From contig NZ_JADDUE010000006.1 of NCBI RefSeq assembly GCF_016526145.1, forward strand, positions 186,001 to 250,000: a DNA stretch of 64,000 nt, in the 5' to 3' direction. Under the pieces are notes generated by a model that was not told where the DNA came from, did not search any database, and saw nothing but the letters and a program-made list of their open reading frames with translations. The position numbers and the translations under genes are program-made. The stretch comes from Saccharopolyspora galaxeae. GTDB lineage: Bacteria; Actinomycetota; Actinomycetes; Mycobacteriales; Pseudonocardiaceae. Shown one piece after another: positions 46,977 through 54,151 of this stretch. Positions within the stretch are counted from its first letter, which is position 1. Each line of letters opens with the position of its first letter.

Positions 46977-47285
46977 GTGGCCGATCAATACCAAGCCGTT
47001 CTGGCTGATCTGCAAGACATGGCGAGCACGTTCGCACGTGAAGCCGACGAATACCAGAAGATCAGGCCCAAGCTCACGCCACCCGTTGCTGACACGGGCG
47101 ATGGCCGATTGAACGAGACCACGGCCGCCGTCATGAAAACGTTGGAAGTCCTGCACGCCAAGATGATCGCACTGATCGAAGATCACGGAACAAGCGTGCG
47201 TGCGGCGCACGACAGCTACCAGAAGCAGGACATCGACAACCGCGAGCTTTTCGAAGATCTCGTGCCGAAGACATGGGGTTGGTGA
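46977..47285 (+). CDS. WXG100-like helical protein (ESX-type partner)
   Basis: This 102-residue protein is nearly all helical, with a hairpin layout and size typical of WXG100/ESX partners. A central WXG is lacking. The C-terminus ends KTWGW. GTG at 46977 is 6 bp after the previous stop, and it ends 2 bp before the next ATG. It is probably a secretion partner or chaperone for the 432-residue protein that follows. Confidence 0.65.
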   Translation: MADQYQAVLADLQDMASTFAREADEYQKIRPKLTPPVADTGDGRLNETTAAVMKTLEVLHAKMIALIEDHGTSVRAAHDSYQKQDIDNRELFEDLVPKTWGW

Positions 47286-47287
47286 CA

Positions 47288-48586
47288 ATGCCAGAGGAAA
47301 CCTGGGTCGGTGGTGACATCGGCGGTATGCACTCGATGGCGCAGTCACTCACGGCCGCACCGGACGAGATGCACGGCATCGTGACCGCTCTTAGTTCGAA
47401 GGTTCAGGCGCTCATCGACGATGCCGGCTGGCAAGGTGACGCCGCCACGAAGTTCGCAAAGAAGTGGTCGGCGGACTCCGTGACCGGCGGAGCGCTGGCC
47501 GAGGCGACCAAAGCGCTCGGCGACGCGATCGAAGAGCTCGCGTCAACGCTTGAAGCAATTGACAAAGCGCTGTACAACAGGGCGCACGAAGCGCGGGCGA
47601 AAGGGGTTCCGATCGGCGCGGACGGTCGTCCTCCGACAGTCGCCACTTCGCCCAATCCTTCCCCGGACGACCGCCAGATGCTCACCGCGCTCGATGGTTA
47701 CTCCGAGGACTACCGCCTGGCTGTGGAGGAAGCGAAGGCCGCGCGCCTCGTAGCTGAGGAAAAGATCCGTGATGTGTACGACTCGATCGGACCCGACGGC
47801 GACGGTGGCAGCCTCACTTCCAGTCAAGGGCTGACAGTCGGCGGCTACATCAGATCGCTGTACGCGATCCCCGCCAGTCGGACTCGCGAAATCCTCAAGA
47901 ACGCCGACAGCGAGCTGACGACAGCGCAGGCGGCGATGAAGGACACCAGGGCCGATTACAAGGCAGCGAAAAAGACGTACGAGGCCAAGGGCATGAACCT
48001 GCCCAAAGGGGATCCGGCCAGGGTCGCACACAGCAGCGCCGCGAAAGAGCTTGATGCGATCAGGGGAAAGATCAAGGCTGCCGAAAGAGGCGCCCTCACC
48101 AACCCGGTGAGCAAGGCATTCGATACCCAAGTCGGAGACCTGGGCAAAGCCGCGGGAACAGCCGGGCGCCTGCCCAAGTTCCTGGGGTTCGCGAAGAGCC
48201 TCCCCGTTCTCGGCATCCTGACGACCGGCGCCGGAGCGGCACTCGACACCAAGGCCGACGTGGACAAGGGCGATTCCCCAGAACGCGCGGCAGGGGTCAA
48301 CTACACGGCTGGCTACGGCGGTCTTGCAGCGGGTGCTGGCGCGGCGGCCGCCATAGCACTGGCCCCCGTGGAGGCTCCGGCGGTGGCGGTGGTCTCCGCC
48401 AGTACTGCCGTGGCAGTCGGCGCTGGGAGCCTGATCAAGGAAGGTTTCAACGAGCACTGGTCTGAGGACATCGACAAGCACGGCGTCGTAGGCGGAATCG
48501 CAACCGGTGTGGGCAACATGGGCACCAATACGGCCAAAGACATGAGCAGCTTGGCTGCGGGCATCTGGCATACAGTGGCAGGATAA
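47288..48586 (+). CDS. WXG/LXG-like exported protein with hydrophobic C-terminus (candidate toxin)
   Basis: In this 432-residue protein the N-terminal 100 residues form a WXG100-like hairpin with DDAGWQGDAATKF at the turn. The middle is helical and charged. Residues 300-390 are Gly/Ala/Val-rich and hydrophobic (AGYGGLAAGAGAAAAIALAP, VAVVSASTAVAVGAGSLI), ending in a Gly-rich tail. This resembles type VII-exported toxins whose C-terminus inserts in membranes. Its stop overlaps the ATG of a multi-pass membrane protein, as in toxin-immunity pairs. A pore-forming role is inferred. Confidence 0.65.
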   Translation: MPEETWVGGDIGGMHSMAQSLTAAPDEMHGIVTALSSKVQALIDDAGWQGDAATKFAKKWSADSVTGGALAEATKALGDAIEELASTLEAIDKALYNRAHEARAKGVPIGADGRPPTVATSPNPSPDDRQMLTALDGYSEDYRLAVEEAKAARLVAEEKIRDVYDSIGPDGDGGSLTSSQGLTVGGYIRSLYAIPASRTREILKNADSELTTAQAAMKDTRADYKAAKKTYEAKGMNLPKGDPARVAHSSAAKELDAIRGKIKAAERGALTNPVSKAFDTQVGDLGKAAGTAGRLPKFLGFAKSLPVLGILTTGAGAALDTKADVDKGDSPERAAGVNYTAGYGGLAAGAGAAAAIALAPVEAPAVAVVSASTAVAVGAGSLIKEGFNEHWSEDIDKHGVVGGIATGVGNMGTNTAKDMSSLAAGIWHTVAG

Positions 48587-49134
48587 TGAGTAAAACGGAC
48601 AACAAGGTGCACGTGCCGATCGAAAAGATCCCGTTCCTAGGTGCCACGTGGTACACGCGCGGCCCCGACTACTGGTTCCGGCGTGTGCTGGCCTCCATTC
48701 TGATGTTCATCGGGCTCATGGTCACTACTGCGATCACAGGCGGCCTTATCGGTGCCATCGTGACTTCCAGCGTCGCCCTTCCGGTCAAGGTAGTTGCGCT
48801 GCTTGTCATTGCTAGCGCTATCGGCTACAGCTTGGTTCGTGCGTTCGCCGCGTTCATACGGGTTGAAAAGGACCGAAGTGCCGGTAAGCTACTCCGTCCT
48901 GGTCTCGATTCGAGCAAGGCGATCGCCAGGAATCGACGATATGGCGGAGCTGGCATCGTGGTGGCGGCGCTCGCACGGGTTGGATCTTTTCTTGCGGGGG
49001 CCTTGCTCGTGGTGAGCGTCGTGTTCTGCTTCGGCTGGTTCGTTGTGCTCTTCATCTGGACCTTTCAGAAGGAACTAGGGGTTGAGCACGATGCTCGGGT
49101 TCGGCACGAGCAGAAGATGAAAGGACGAGCCTGA
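48586..49134 (+). CDS. Multi-pass membrane protein, candidate immunity protein
   Basis: This 182-residue protein has hydrophobic segments near 33-58, 62-85 and 125-160. The ATG shares its A with the TAA of the WXG-like gene (TAATG), so expression is coupled. Membrane-embedded immunity proteins protect against pore-forming toxins. No family is recognised, so this rests on gene order. Confidence 0.6.
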   Translation: MSKTDNKVHVPIEKIPFLGATWYTRGPDYWFRRVLASILMFIGLMVTTAITGGLIGAIVTSSVALPVKVVALLVIASAIGYSLVRAFAAFIRVEKDRSAGKLLRPGLDSSKAIARNRRYGGAGIVVAALARVGSFLAGALLVVSVVFCFGWFVVLFIWTFQKELGVEHDARVRHEQKMKGRA

Positions 49135-49216
49135 CCGAGTCGACGGACAAGAACCCTGATTTGCCGAACTTCATGAACCCCACACTCGGCTGGGTTGGTT
49201 CTGCTAGGTTCGCTCT

Positions 49217-49525
49217 ATGCGACATAAGGGAATACTTCAACCCGCGCCATCGCACGACAAAAGAGGGCGTCCCCGGCACGTAGCTCGCGACTTCGTCTCT
49301 GCCCTACTGTTCACCTGCCTCGCAGTATTCTTTCTAGACGTATCCGTAGCAAGAATCGGACGCGACCTCCATTTGATAGACCCTGCTTGGCAATGGGGCC
49401 TGCAAATGGTTGGCGTAGTCGCCCTAATGCTGACGGCAATCTGCCTGGCGAGCCACGGATTCTTTCACGCCGCCACCGTCAACTCCCCCTCCAGTGGGAA
49501 CCATGCAAGAAAGAGCTCTAAGTGA
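49217..49525 (+). CDS. Hypothetical two-helix membrane protein
   Basis: This 102-residue protein has hydrophobic segments at about 27-46 and 62-82. GC is lower than in the chromosome. Its stop overlaps the GTG of the next gene (GTGA). No family is recognised. Confidence 0.55.
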   Translation: MRHKGILQPAPSHDKRGRPRHVARDFVSALLFTCLAVFFLDVSVARIGRDLHLIDPAWQWGLQMVGVVALMLTAICLASHGFFHAATVNSPSSGNHARKSSK

Positions 49526-50103
49526 TTCTCAACTTACTCTACGCCACAGCGTCCGTAATATCGTTTTGGTACTCACTCCGCTTGTGGAGAAGGTGGCACA
49601 CCACCAGAAAGAGCCCTATACTAGGACAAACCGCAAGAGCAACTTTGAGGCTTGTCTCGCCGACACTGGCTTACGATCGACCGTGTGCACCACGAAGTGG
49701 CAGGTGGCCGGAGTTCAGGGACATCCGGTCGACAGACGAGGCGGATGCCTACCAACGCATCGCATTGTCCCGAAGCAAATCTTACACAGTATTTGGCGAT
49801 ATATTTGCCGCCTTCGGTGGCGCGCTGGCCGGGTCTGTTGCTTTTGACGTCGTCACCCAAGGCCCATCGACACCAACCTTGAAAGCAATCGTATTTTACG
49901 CAGCCCTTACGATCATCGTCGTTGGAGTCTTCCTATCTCGGGTGTGGAGCGAAATATGGAAAAATACTGCGCTCCGCTACGGAACATGCGCGAAGAAATC
50001 CAGTATCGCACAGCGAAAGCACACACCCATTAAAGCAAAGAATCGCTACTTCGCCGGGAGAAAGTACCTGTCACGACGCGACGTACCTGACATTAGGGGA
50101 TGA
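49522..50103 (+). CDS. Hypothetical membrane protein
   Basis: This 193-residue protein has a first hydrophobic stretch near the N-terminus and a pair around 95-145 (FGDIFAAFGGALAGSVAFDV; FYAALTIIVVGVFLSRVW). The C-terminus is basic. It is coupled upstream (GTGA) and downstream (ATGA with the Nudix gene). Low GC suggests separate acquisition. Function unknown. Confidence 0.55.
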   Translation: MILNLLYATASVISFWYSLRLWRRWHTTRKSPILGQTARATLRLVSPTLAYDRPCAPRSGRWPEFRDIRSTDEADAYQRIALSRSKSYTVFGDIFAAFGGALAGSVAFDVVTQGPSTPTLKAIVFYAALTIIVVGVFLSRVWSEIWKNTALRYGTCAKKSSIAQRKHTPIKAKNRYFAGRKYLSRRDVPDIRG

Positions 50104-50708
50104 GTTGGTACTTCCGTACCCTGAATGGCGTGGCTGACGAGCGTGGAGCATGGCAGGTGCACGGGGAGCGGACGATCTATGACAACCGGTATGTCCGGTT
50201 GGGGCTGGTTGATGTCGAGCCGCCGGACGGGCGGCGGTTCGAGCACCACGTGGTGCACCTAGATCGGGTCGCGGTGGCGCTGATCGTCAATGAGCGCGAC
50301 GAGGTGTTGATGCTGTGGCGGTACCGGTTCGCCACGGATGAGTGGGGCTATGAGCTGTTGGGCGGCATCGTGGATGGGGACGAGGAGTCCACGGCGACGG
50401 CGTTGCGTGAGACGAGCGAGGAGAGCGGTTGGGAGCCGCTCGGCGAGCCGGAGCACCTGGTGAGCTTCGAGCCGATTCCGGGCATGGTCACGGCTCAGTT
50501 CGATGTCTACCTGTGGCGCGGCGCGAAGCGCGTCGGCGACCCGACCGACGAAGAGGAAGCCGGAATCGTCGAGTGGGTTCCGCTGGATCGGGTCATCGAG
50601 TTGACGCAGCAGCGCAAGCTGCTCGGATCGGGGACGTTGGTCGCGTTGCTGTACTACCTGGCTTCACGTGGAGCCGCCGGGCAGGATCAGGCCGCTGAGT
50701 CGTCGTAG
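50100..50708 (+). CDS. Nudix hydrolase, Pif-like
   Basis: This 202-residue Nudix-fold protein has a complete Nudix box (GGIVDGDEESTATALRETSE, then ESG), so it should hydrolyse a nucleoside-diphosphate-linked substrate. In pSAM2 the Nudix protein Pif blocks redundant transfer between element-bearing cells. The equivalent setting here suggests the same role. The ATG overlaps the previous stop. The 3' end overlaps the convergent regulator gene by 45 bp. Confidence 0.8.
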   Translation: MSWYFRTLNGVADERGAWQVHGERTIYDNRYVRLGLVDVEPPDGRRFEHHVVHLDRVAVALIVNERDEVLMLWRYRFATDEWGYELLGGIVDGDEESTATALRETSEESGWEPLGEPEHLVSFEPIPGMVTAQFDVYLWRGAKRVGDPTDEEEAGIVEWVPLDRVIELTQQRKLLGSGTLVALLYYLASRGAAGQDQAAESS

Positions 50709-51791
50709 CTGGCGGTCGGACTTGATCTGTGAGGCCAGGCGCCGTGCTTGCCGGGAGTGTTCGAGCGCGGCGTCTCGGTCTCCGGCTGCGGCGTGGGCGT
50801 ACGCGAGGTCGACCAGGATTCCAGTGCGGGCGCGGGTGAACGCCTCGGGTAGCCGCGGGAGTGCGTCGGTGAGTTGGTCGATCGCTTCCGGTTCGCCGAG
50901 CTTGCTCAAGGCGTTGCCGCGCCACCGGTCGAGGTGTGCGCCAGCGAGGAATAGGAACGGCAGCGCGGGGTCTGTCGCTTCGGCGGGCAAGAGCTGGTCG
51001 GCTTCGTCGAACGCGCGCAGCGCCTCGTCTCGGTGTCCGAGTGCGGAGAGTCCTTCGCCGTGCGCGGCGGCGAGCCAAGCACGCAGCAAGGGCGGCGCAG
51101 CTTCCGCGGCCAACTCGCGGGCGGCAGCGAGCTGTTCGGCGGCCGCGCCAGTCTCGCCAATGTCGATGAGCACGAACGCCTGTTCCGCGGTCGCGTGTGC
51201 GACCAGTGGAGCGGAAAGCGCTTCGCGGGCGGCGGTTTTGGCGCGCTCGTAGTGCTCCCACGCCTGCCCGTGCGCGCTGCGGTCGAGTGCTTCCCACCCG
51301 GCCAATGTGGACGCTTCGGTGAGCACGCCCGCGAGCGTTTCGCGGTGCCCGGTTAGGGTGCTGTACCCGAGCAGGCTCCCGACGTGATCGATGTTGCTTC
51401 GGAGCTGGTCGAGCATCGTGACGCCGCCGAAGCGCCGATCGATCTGCCGGGCGTGGTCGACCTGTTGGCGGAAGACCTCGACCATCTCCGGGTCGACCCG
51501 GCGCGCGACGGCGATCCGGTTGCGCAGCTCGGCTAGATCTTCGTCGTCCGGTTCGGACGGGAACCCCATCTCTTCGTCGGTGCGCCCGTAGACCTCGCGG
51601 AACAACCGCCGGTAGGGCTCGCTGACCGACTCGTGCCCGTTCTCCCACCGGGAGAGCTTCGTTTTCAGGCTCGCCGGTTGCATGACCGATACGCCGAGCC
51701 GTTCCGCACGCCGAAGCAGCATCTCGATCACGCCGTCCGCGGAGTAGCCGAGCTGTCTGCGCACGGCTTGCAAGCGGGTTTTCGAGCTCAT
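50664..51791 (-). CDS. HTH regulator with TPR-like C-terminal domain
   Basis: This 375-residue protein has an N-terminal HTH (about 1-60; SLKTKLSRWENGHESVSEPYR) and a helical TPR-like body (95-365) with repeats such as ATAEQAFVLIDIGETGAAAEQL and AYAHAAAGDRDAALEHSRQA. It is a clear paralogue of the regulator at 57099. Direct repeats GTGGTTAA at 51834 and 51849 lie upstream. It probably controls element transfer genes. Confidence 0.8.
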   Translation of the reverse strand: MSSKTRLQAVRRQLGYSADGVIEMLLRRAERLGVSVMQPASLKTKLSRWENGHESVSEPYRRLFREVYGRTDEEMGFPSEPDDEDLAELRNRIAVARRVDPEMVEVFRQQVDHARQIDRRFGGVTMLDQLRSNIDHVGSLLGYSTLTGHRETLAGVLTEASTLAGWEALDRSAHGQAWEHYERAKTAAREALSAPLVAHATAEQAFVLIDIGETGAAAEQLAAARELAAEAAPPLLRAWLAAAHGEGLSALGHRDEALRAFDEADQLLPAEATDPALPFLFLAGAHLDRWRGNALSKLGEPEAIDQLTDALPRLPEAFTRARTGILVDLAYAHAAAGDRDAALEHSRQARRLASQIKSDRQLRRLSGLILPGGST

Positions 51792-51962
51792 CGCACCATC
51801 CCCCGATATGCGACCTGACCTGCGAAGTTAATTGTGGTTAATGGGCTCGTGGTTAACCGGCGCCATCTGTGAAAACGCGCTCGACTGCCGTTTCTTGGAG
51901 GCATGGACAGCGCACACGGAACGGCCCACCGGGGCAGGCCGGTTGATCGCCGAAGCGGTCGG

Positions 51963-52346
51963 CTACCCGCCTTGCCCGCTGCCACGGCCGGTCTCCGCGG
52001 GGAGTCGCGAGTTCAGTTCGTCGAGTTTCTCGGTGATCTGGCGAAGGTGGTGCTCGATGGCGGTCAGCCGGCTGGGTACGTCGTCTTCGCTGGACAGCGG
52101 TTCGCCGGCCTCGGGTGGAGTGCGCCCGTCCAGCACTGCGGAGAGGTGCTCCGCGTGCCATCCGAGGGCCAGCGACAACGCTTCGAGCGTGCGCGCGCTC
52201 CGCCGTCGCTCGACGGTGTTGTGCTGCAACTCGCGCACGATCGCTTGCGACACGTGCGAGCGCTCGGCCAGCTCGCGTTGCCGCATACCGAGTTCGCTTA
52301 CGCGCTGGTTGATCGCGTGAGCGACCGCAGTCCAGTCCTCCGTCAC
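51963..52346 (-). CDS. XRE-family transcriptional repressor
   Basis: This 127-residue protein has the XRE HTH in its first 65 residues (MRQRELAERSHVSQAIVRELQ), followed by a short helix with leucine spacing (LTAIEHHLRQITEKLDELNSRL) that could dimerise. GTG at 52346 follows GGAGGAATAC. It diverges from the Xis-like gene across an 18-bp palindrome that it likely binds. Confidence 0.82.
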   Translation of the reverse strand: MTEDWTAVAHAINQRVSELGMRQRELAERSHVSQAIVRELQHNTVERRRSARTLEALSLALGWHAEHLSAVLDGRTPPEAGEPLSSEDDVPSRLTAIEHHLRQITEKLDELNSRLPAETGRGSGQGG

Positions 52347-52441
52347 GTATTCCTCCGCGTTCCGCCTCAGCGCCGAGATTAGCGCGGAGTTCATTCGACA
52401 CAGCAACCCCACGCGAAAGACGAGGCACTTCGCGCTCATCG

Positions 52442-52459
52442 AAAGCTGATATCAGCTTT
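52442..52459. promoter_or_regulatory. 18-bp perfect palindromic operator between divergent genes
   Basis: AAAGCTGATATCAGCTTT is fully symmetric and lies between the XRE repressor (start 52346) and the Xis-like gene (start 52508). A related GCTGATTTCAGC follows the integrase at 46441-46452, and a degenerate half-site lies near 57008. This suggests a regulon. Confidence 0.7.
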
Positions 52460-52507
52460 TCATTCCGCCGAAATCCTTGCATTTCGCGATTCTCTGGAGA
52501 TCCCGCA

Positions 52508-52789
52508 ATGGAACAAAACTCCGAGAACGCCGGGCGACCGACGTTCTACACAGTTCGGGAAGCGGCGCGGATCATGCGCTGCAACCCCTCGACGCTGTAC
52601 CGGGCGATCCGGGAGAACGCCTTCCCCGCCGTCCGGGTCCGCACCCGCTACGTCGTGCCCAGTGCCGCCGTGGACCAGCTCGCCGCCGAGGCGAGCGAGT
52701 CCGGGGCTCGCGTGGACGTGGCGCAGATGGCCGCCGAACGCCGGACCGCTCGCGATGTGGCGCGGCTGAACGGGGGTGCGCCGTGGTGA
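52508..52789 (+). CDS. Helix-turn-helix excisionase-like protein (Xis)
   Basis: This 93-residue MerR/HTH_17-type protein contains FYTVREAARIMRCNPSTLYR and a following wing (VRVRTRYVVPSAAVDQL). Proteins of this size and fold are the excisionases of actinomycete elements. Here it is separated from the integrase by 6 kb and instead heads the transfer operon. Confidence 0.75.
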   Translation: MEQNSENAGRPTFYTVREAARIMRCNPSTLYRAIRENAFPAVRVRTRYVVPSAAVDQLAAEASESGARVDVAQMAAERRTARDVARLNGGAPW

Positions 52790-53124
52790 ACCCCGAGGAG
52801 AACGAACGGCTCGCGCGGCTGGACCTGCTGCGGTCCCTGCCGCTGGATGCACTCACCGACGTGGTCACGCAGAACGGCCGCTGCCTGTGGGAGTTCACCG
52901 AGGGCGACCCGCCCGACGTGTCCGGCAGCGCCGAGCCGGACCGGGAATTGGCCGCGCGGCTGTGCGCGGGCTGCCCGGTTCGTGACGAGTGCTTGGAACT
53001 GGAATTTCGCTCCGCAGGGGCCGAAACGGTCGGCGTGTGGGGCGCACTGTCCGAAGAGGACCGCCGTGCGCTCTACCCGATGTGGCGGGCTCGCCGCGAA
53101 GCCGAAAGGGGTGACTGGGAATGA
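52786..53124 (+). CDS. WhiB-family transcription factor
   Basis: This 112-residue protein has the four cysteines of the Wbl [4Fe-4S] cluster (GRCLWEF and LCAGCPVRDEC, the CX2CX5C core) and the GVWGALSEEDR turn. A basic C-terminal tail for DNA contact follows. Wbl proteins bind sigma factors. GTG overlaps the Xis stop (GTGA). Confidence 0.88.
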   Translation: MNPEENERLARLDLLRSLPLDALTDVVTQNGRCLWEFTEGDPPDVSGSAEPDRELAARLCAGCPVRDECLELEFRSAGAETVGVWGALSEEDRRALYPMWRARREAERGDWE

Positions 53125-53450
53125 CGCTGCAACTGACTCCGGTCCAAGTGCTCGCGGTGGTCGGTGCGCTGCTCGTCCTGGTCGGCGTGTGGCGCGCGAG
53201 CGCACGCGCCTCGCGGAAGGCTGCGGAAACCGCACGAACCGGGGCGCGGCTGGTCTCGCTCACCGGGCGGGTTGTGGCGACGGCAGGCGCGATCGTGCTC
53301 GTGCAGTGGTTAGTGATCACGCACTCCGGCGGAGGAACGGCACTGTTCACAGTGCTGGGCATTCCGGCCGTGCTGGCGTCCTACACGCTCACCAAGGCAC
53401 TCACGGTCACCACGCCGGAGCCTCCGCACCACCGGAGCCGGAAGCGATGA
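53121..53450 (+). CDS. Small membrane protein of the transfer operon
   Basis: This 109-residue protein has hydrophobic segments at about 7-24, 52-66 and 70-92, and a basic C-terminal tail. Its ATG overlaps the whiB stop and its stop overlaps the next ATG. Position suggests an Spd-like (plasmid spread) role, which is inferred. Confidence 0.65.
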   Translation: MTLQLTPVQVLAVVGALLVLVGVWRASARASRKAAETARTGARLVSLTGRVVATAGAIVLVQWLVITHSGGGTALFTVLGIPAVLASYTLTKALTVTTPEPPHHRSRKR

Positions 53451-54151
53451 GCGGCCAAACATCGCGGGGCGGGCGGCACGCGCCGCCCGCCCCCTCCGGG
53501 GCCGAACCGGTCGAGCACGTGCGGCGACAGGTGGACCGGTTGTGCTGGACGGGAATCCTGCTCGGGCTCGCGTTCACGATGACCAACGTCCAGAGCTTCG
53601 CGGCCGGAGACGCCGCGGTGTGGTCGCTGCGGTGGTCGGCAGCTTGGCTGCTCGATCCGATGGTGTCGCTGGTCCTGCTGGCGATCCTTCGAGCCGAGCA
53701 GATCACCGCTCGCTACGGCGTGCACACCGGCGGATGGGTCCGCGGCGCGAAGTGGTTCACGCTCGCGGCCACCTACGTCATGAACACGTGGGAAGCGTTC
53801 GCGGACGCCTCCGCCGCGATGGTCGTGCTGCATTCCGTGCCGCCCCTGGTGGTGTTCGTCGCCGCCGAGGCGGTCACCGACCTACGCGACAAGCTCGGCG
53901 AAGTCGCCGCACTGGCCGCGATGAAAGCACCGGAAGCGCCCAAGGAACCGGAACCCGTGCAACGCGCCCAACAGGCCGCACGGCGCACTTCAGCCGACGA
54001 GTACCTGAACCGCGCGCGGCAGGCGTGGCAGCCCGACGTGACCGTGACTCCCGCCTGGGTTCGCGAGGTCACCGGCTGCTCGCGCGGCCTGTCCTCCCGG
54101 CTGGCCGCCGCGCTCGCGGAGGAAGTGAACACCGAACGGGGCAACTCATGA
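53447..54151 (+). CDS. DUF2637 membrane protein
   Basis: This 234-residue protein has four hydrophobic helices in residues 33-150, with the DUF2637 pattern TNVQSFA...WAAWLLDPMVSLVLLAILRAEQ. A C-terminal cytosolic region has a winged-helix-like end (VTPAWVREVTGCSRGLSSRLAAALAEE). DUF2637 genes regularly precede FtsK-type transfer genes in actinomycete elements. Start and stop both overlap neighbours. Confidence 0.8.
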   Translation: MSGQTSRGGRHAPPAPSGAEPVEHVRRQVDRLCWTGILLGLAFTMTNVQSFAAGDAAVWSLRWSAAWLLDPMVSLVLLAILRAEQITARYGVHTGGWVRGAKWFTLAATYVMNTWEAFADASAAMVVLHSVPPLVVFVAAEAVTDLRDKLGEVAALAAMKAPEAPKEPEPVQRAQQAARRTSADEYLNRARQAWQPDVTVTPAWVREVTGCSRGLSSRLAAALAEEVNTERGNS

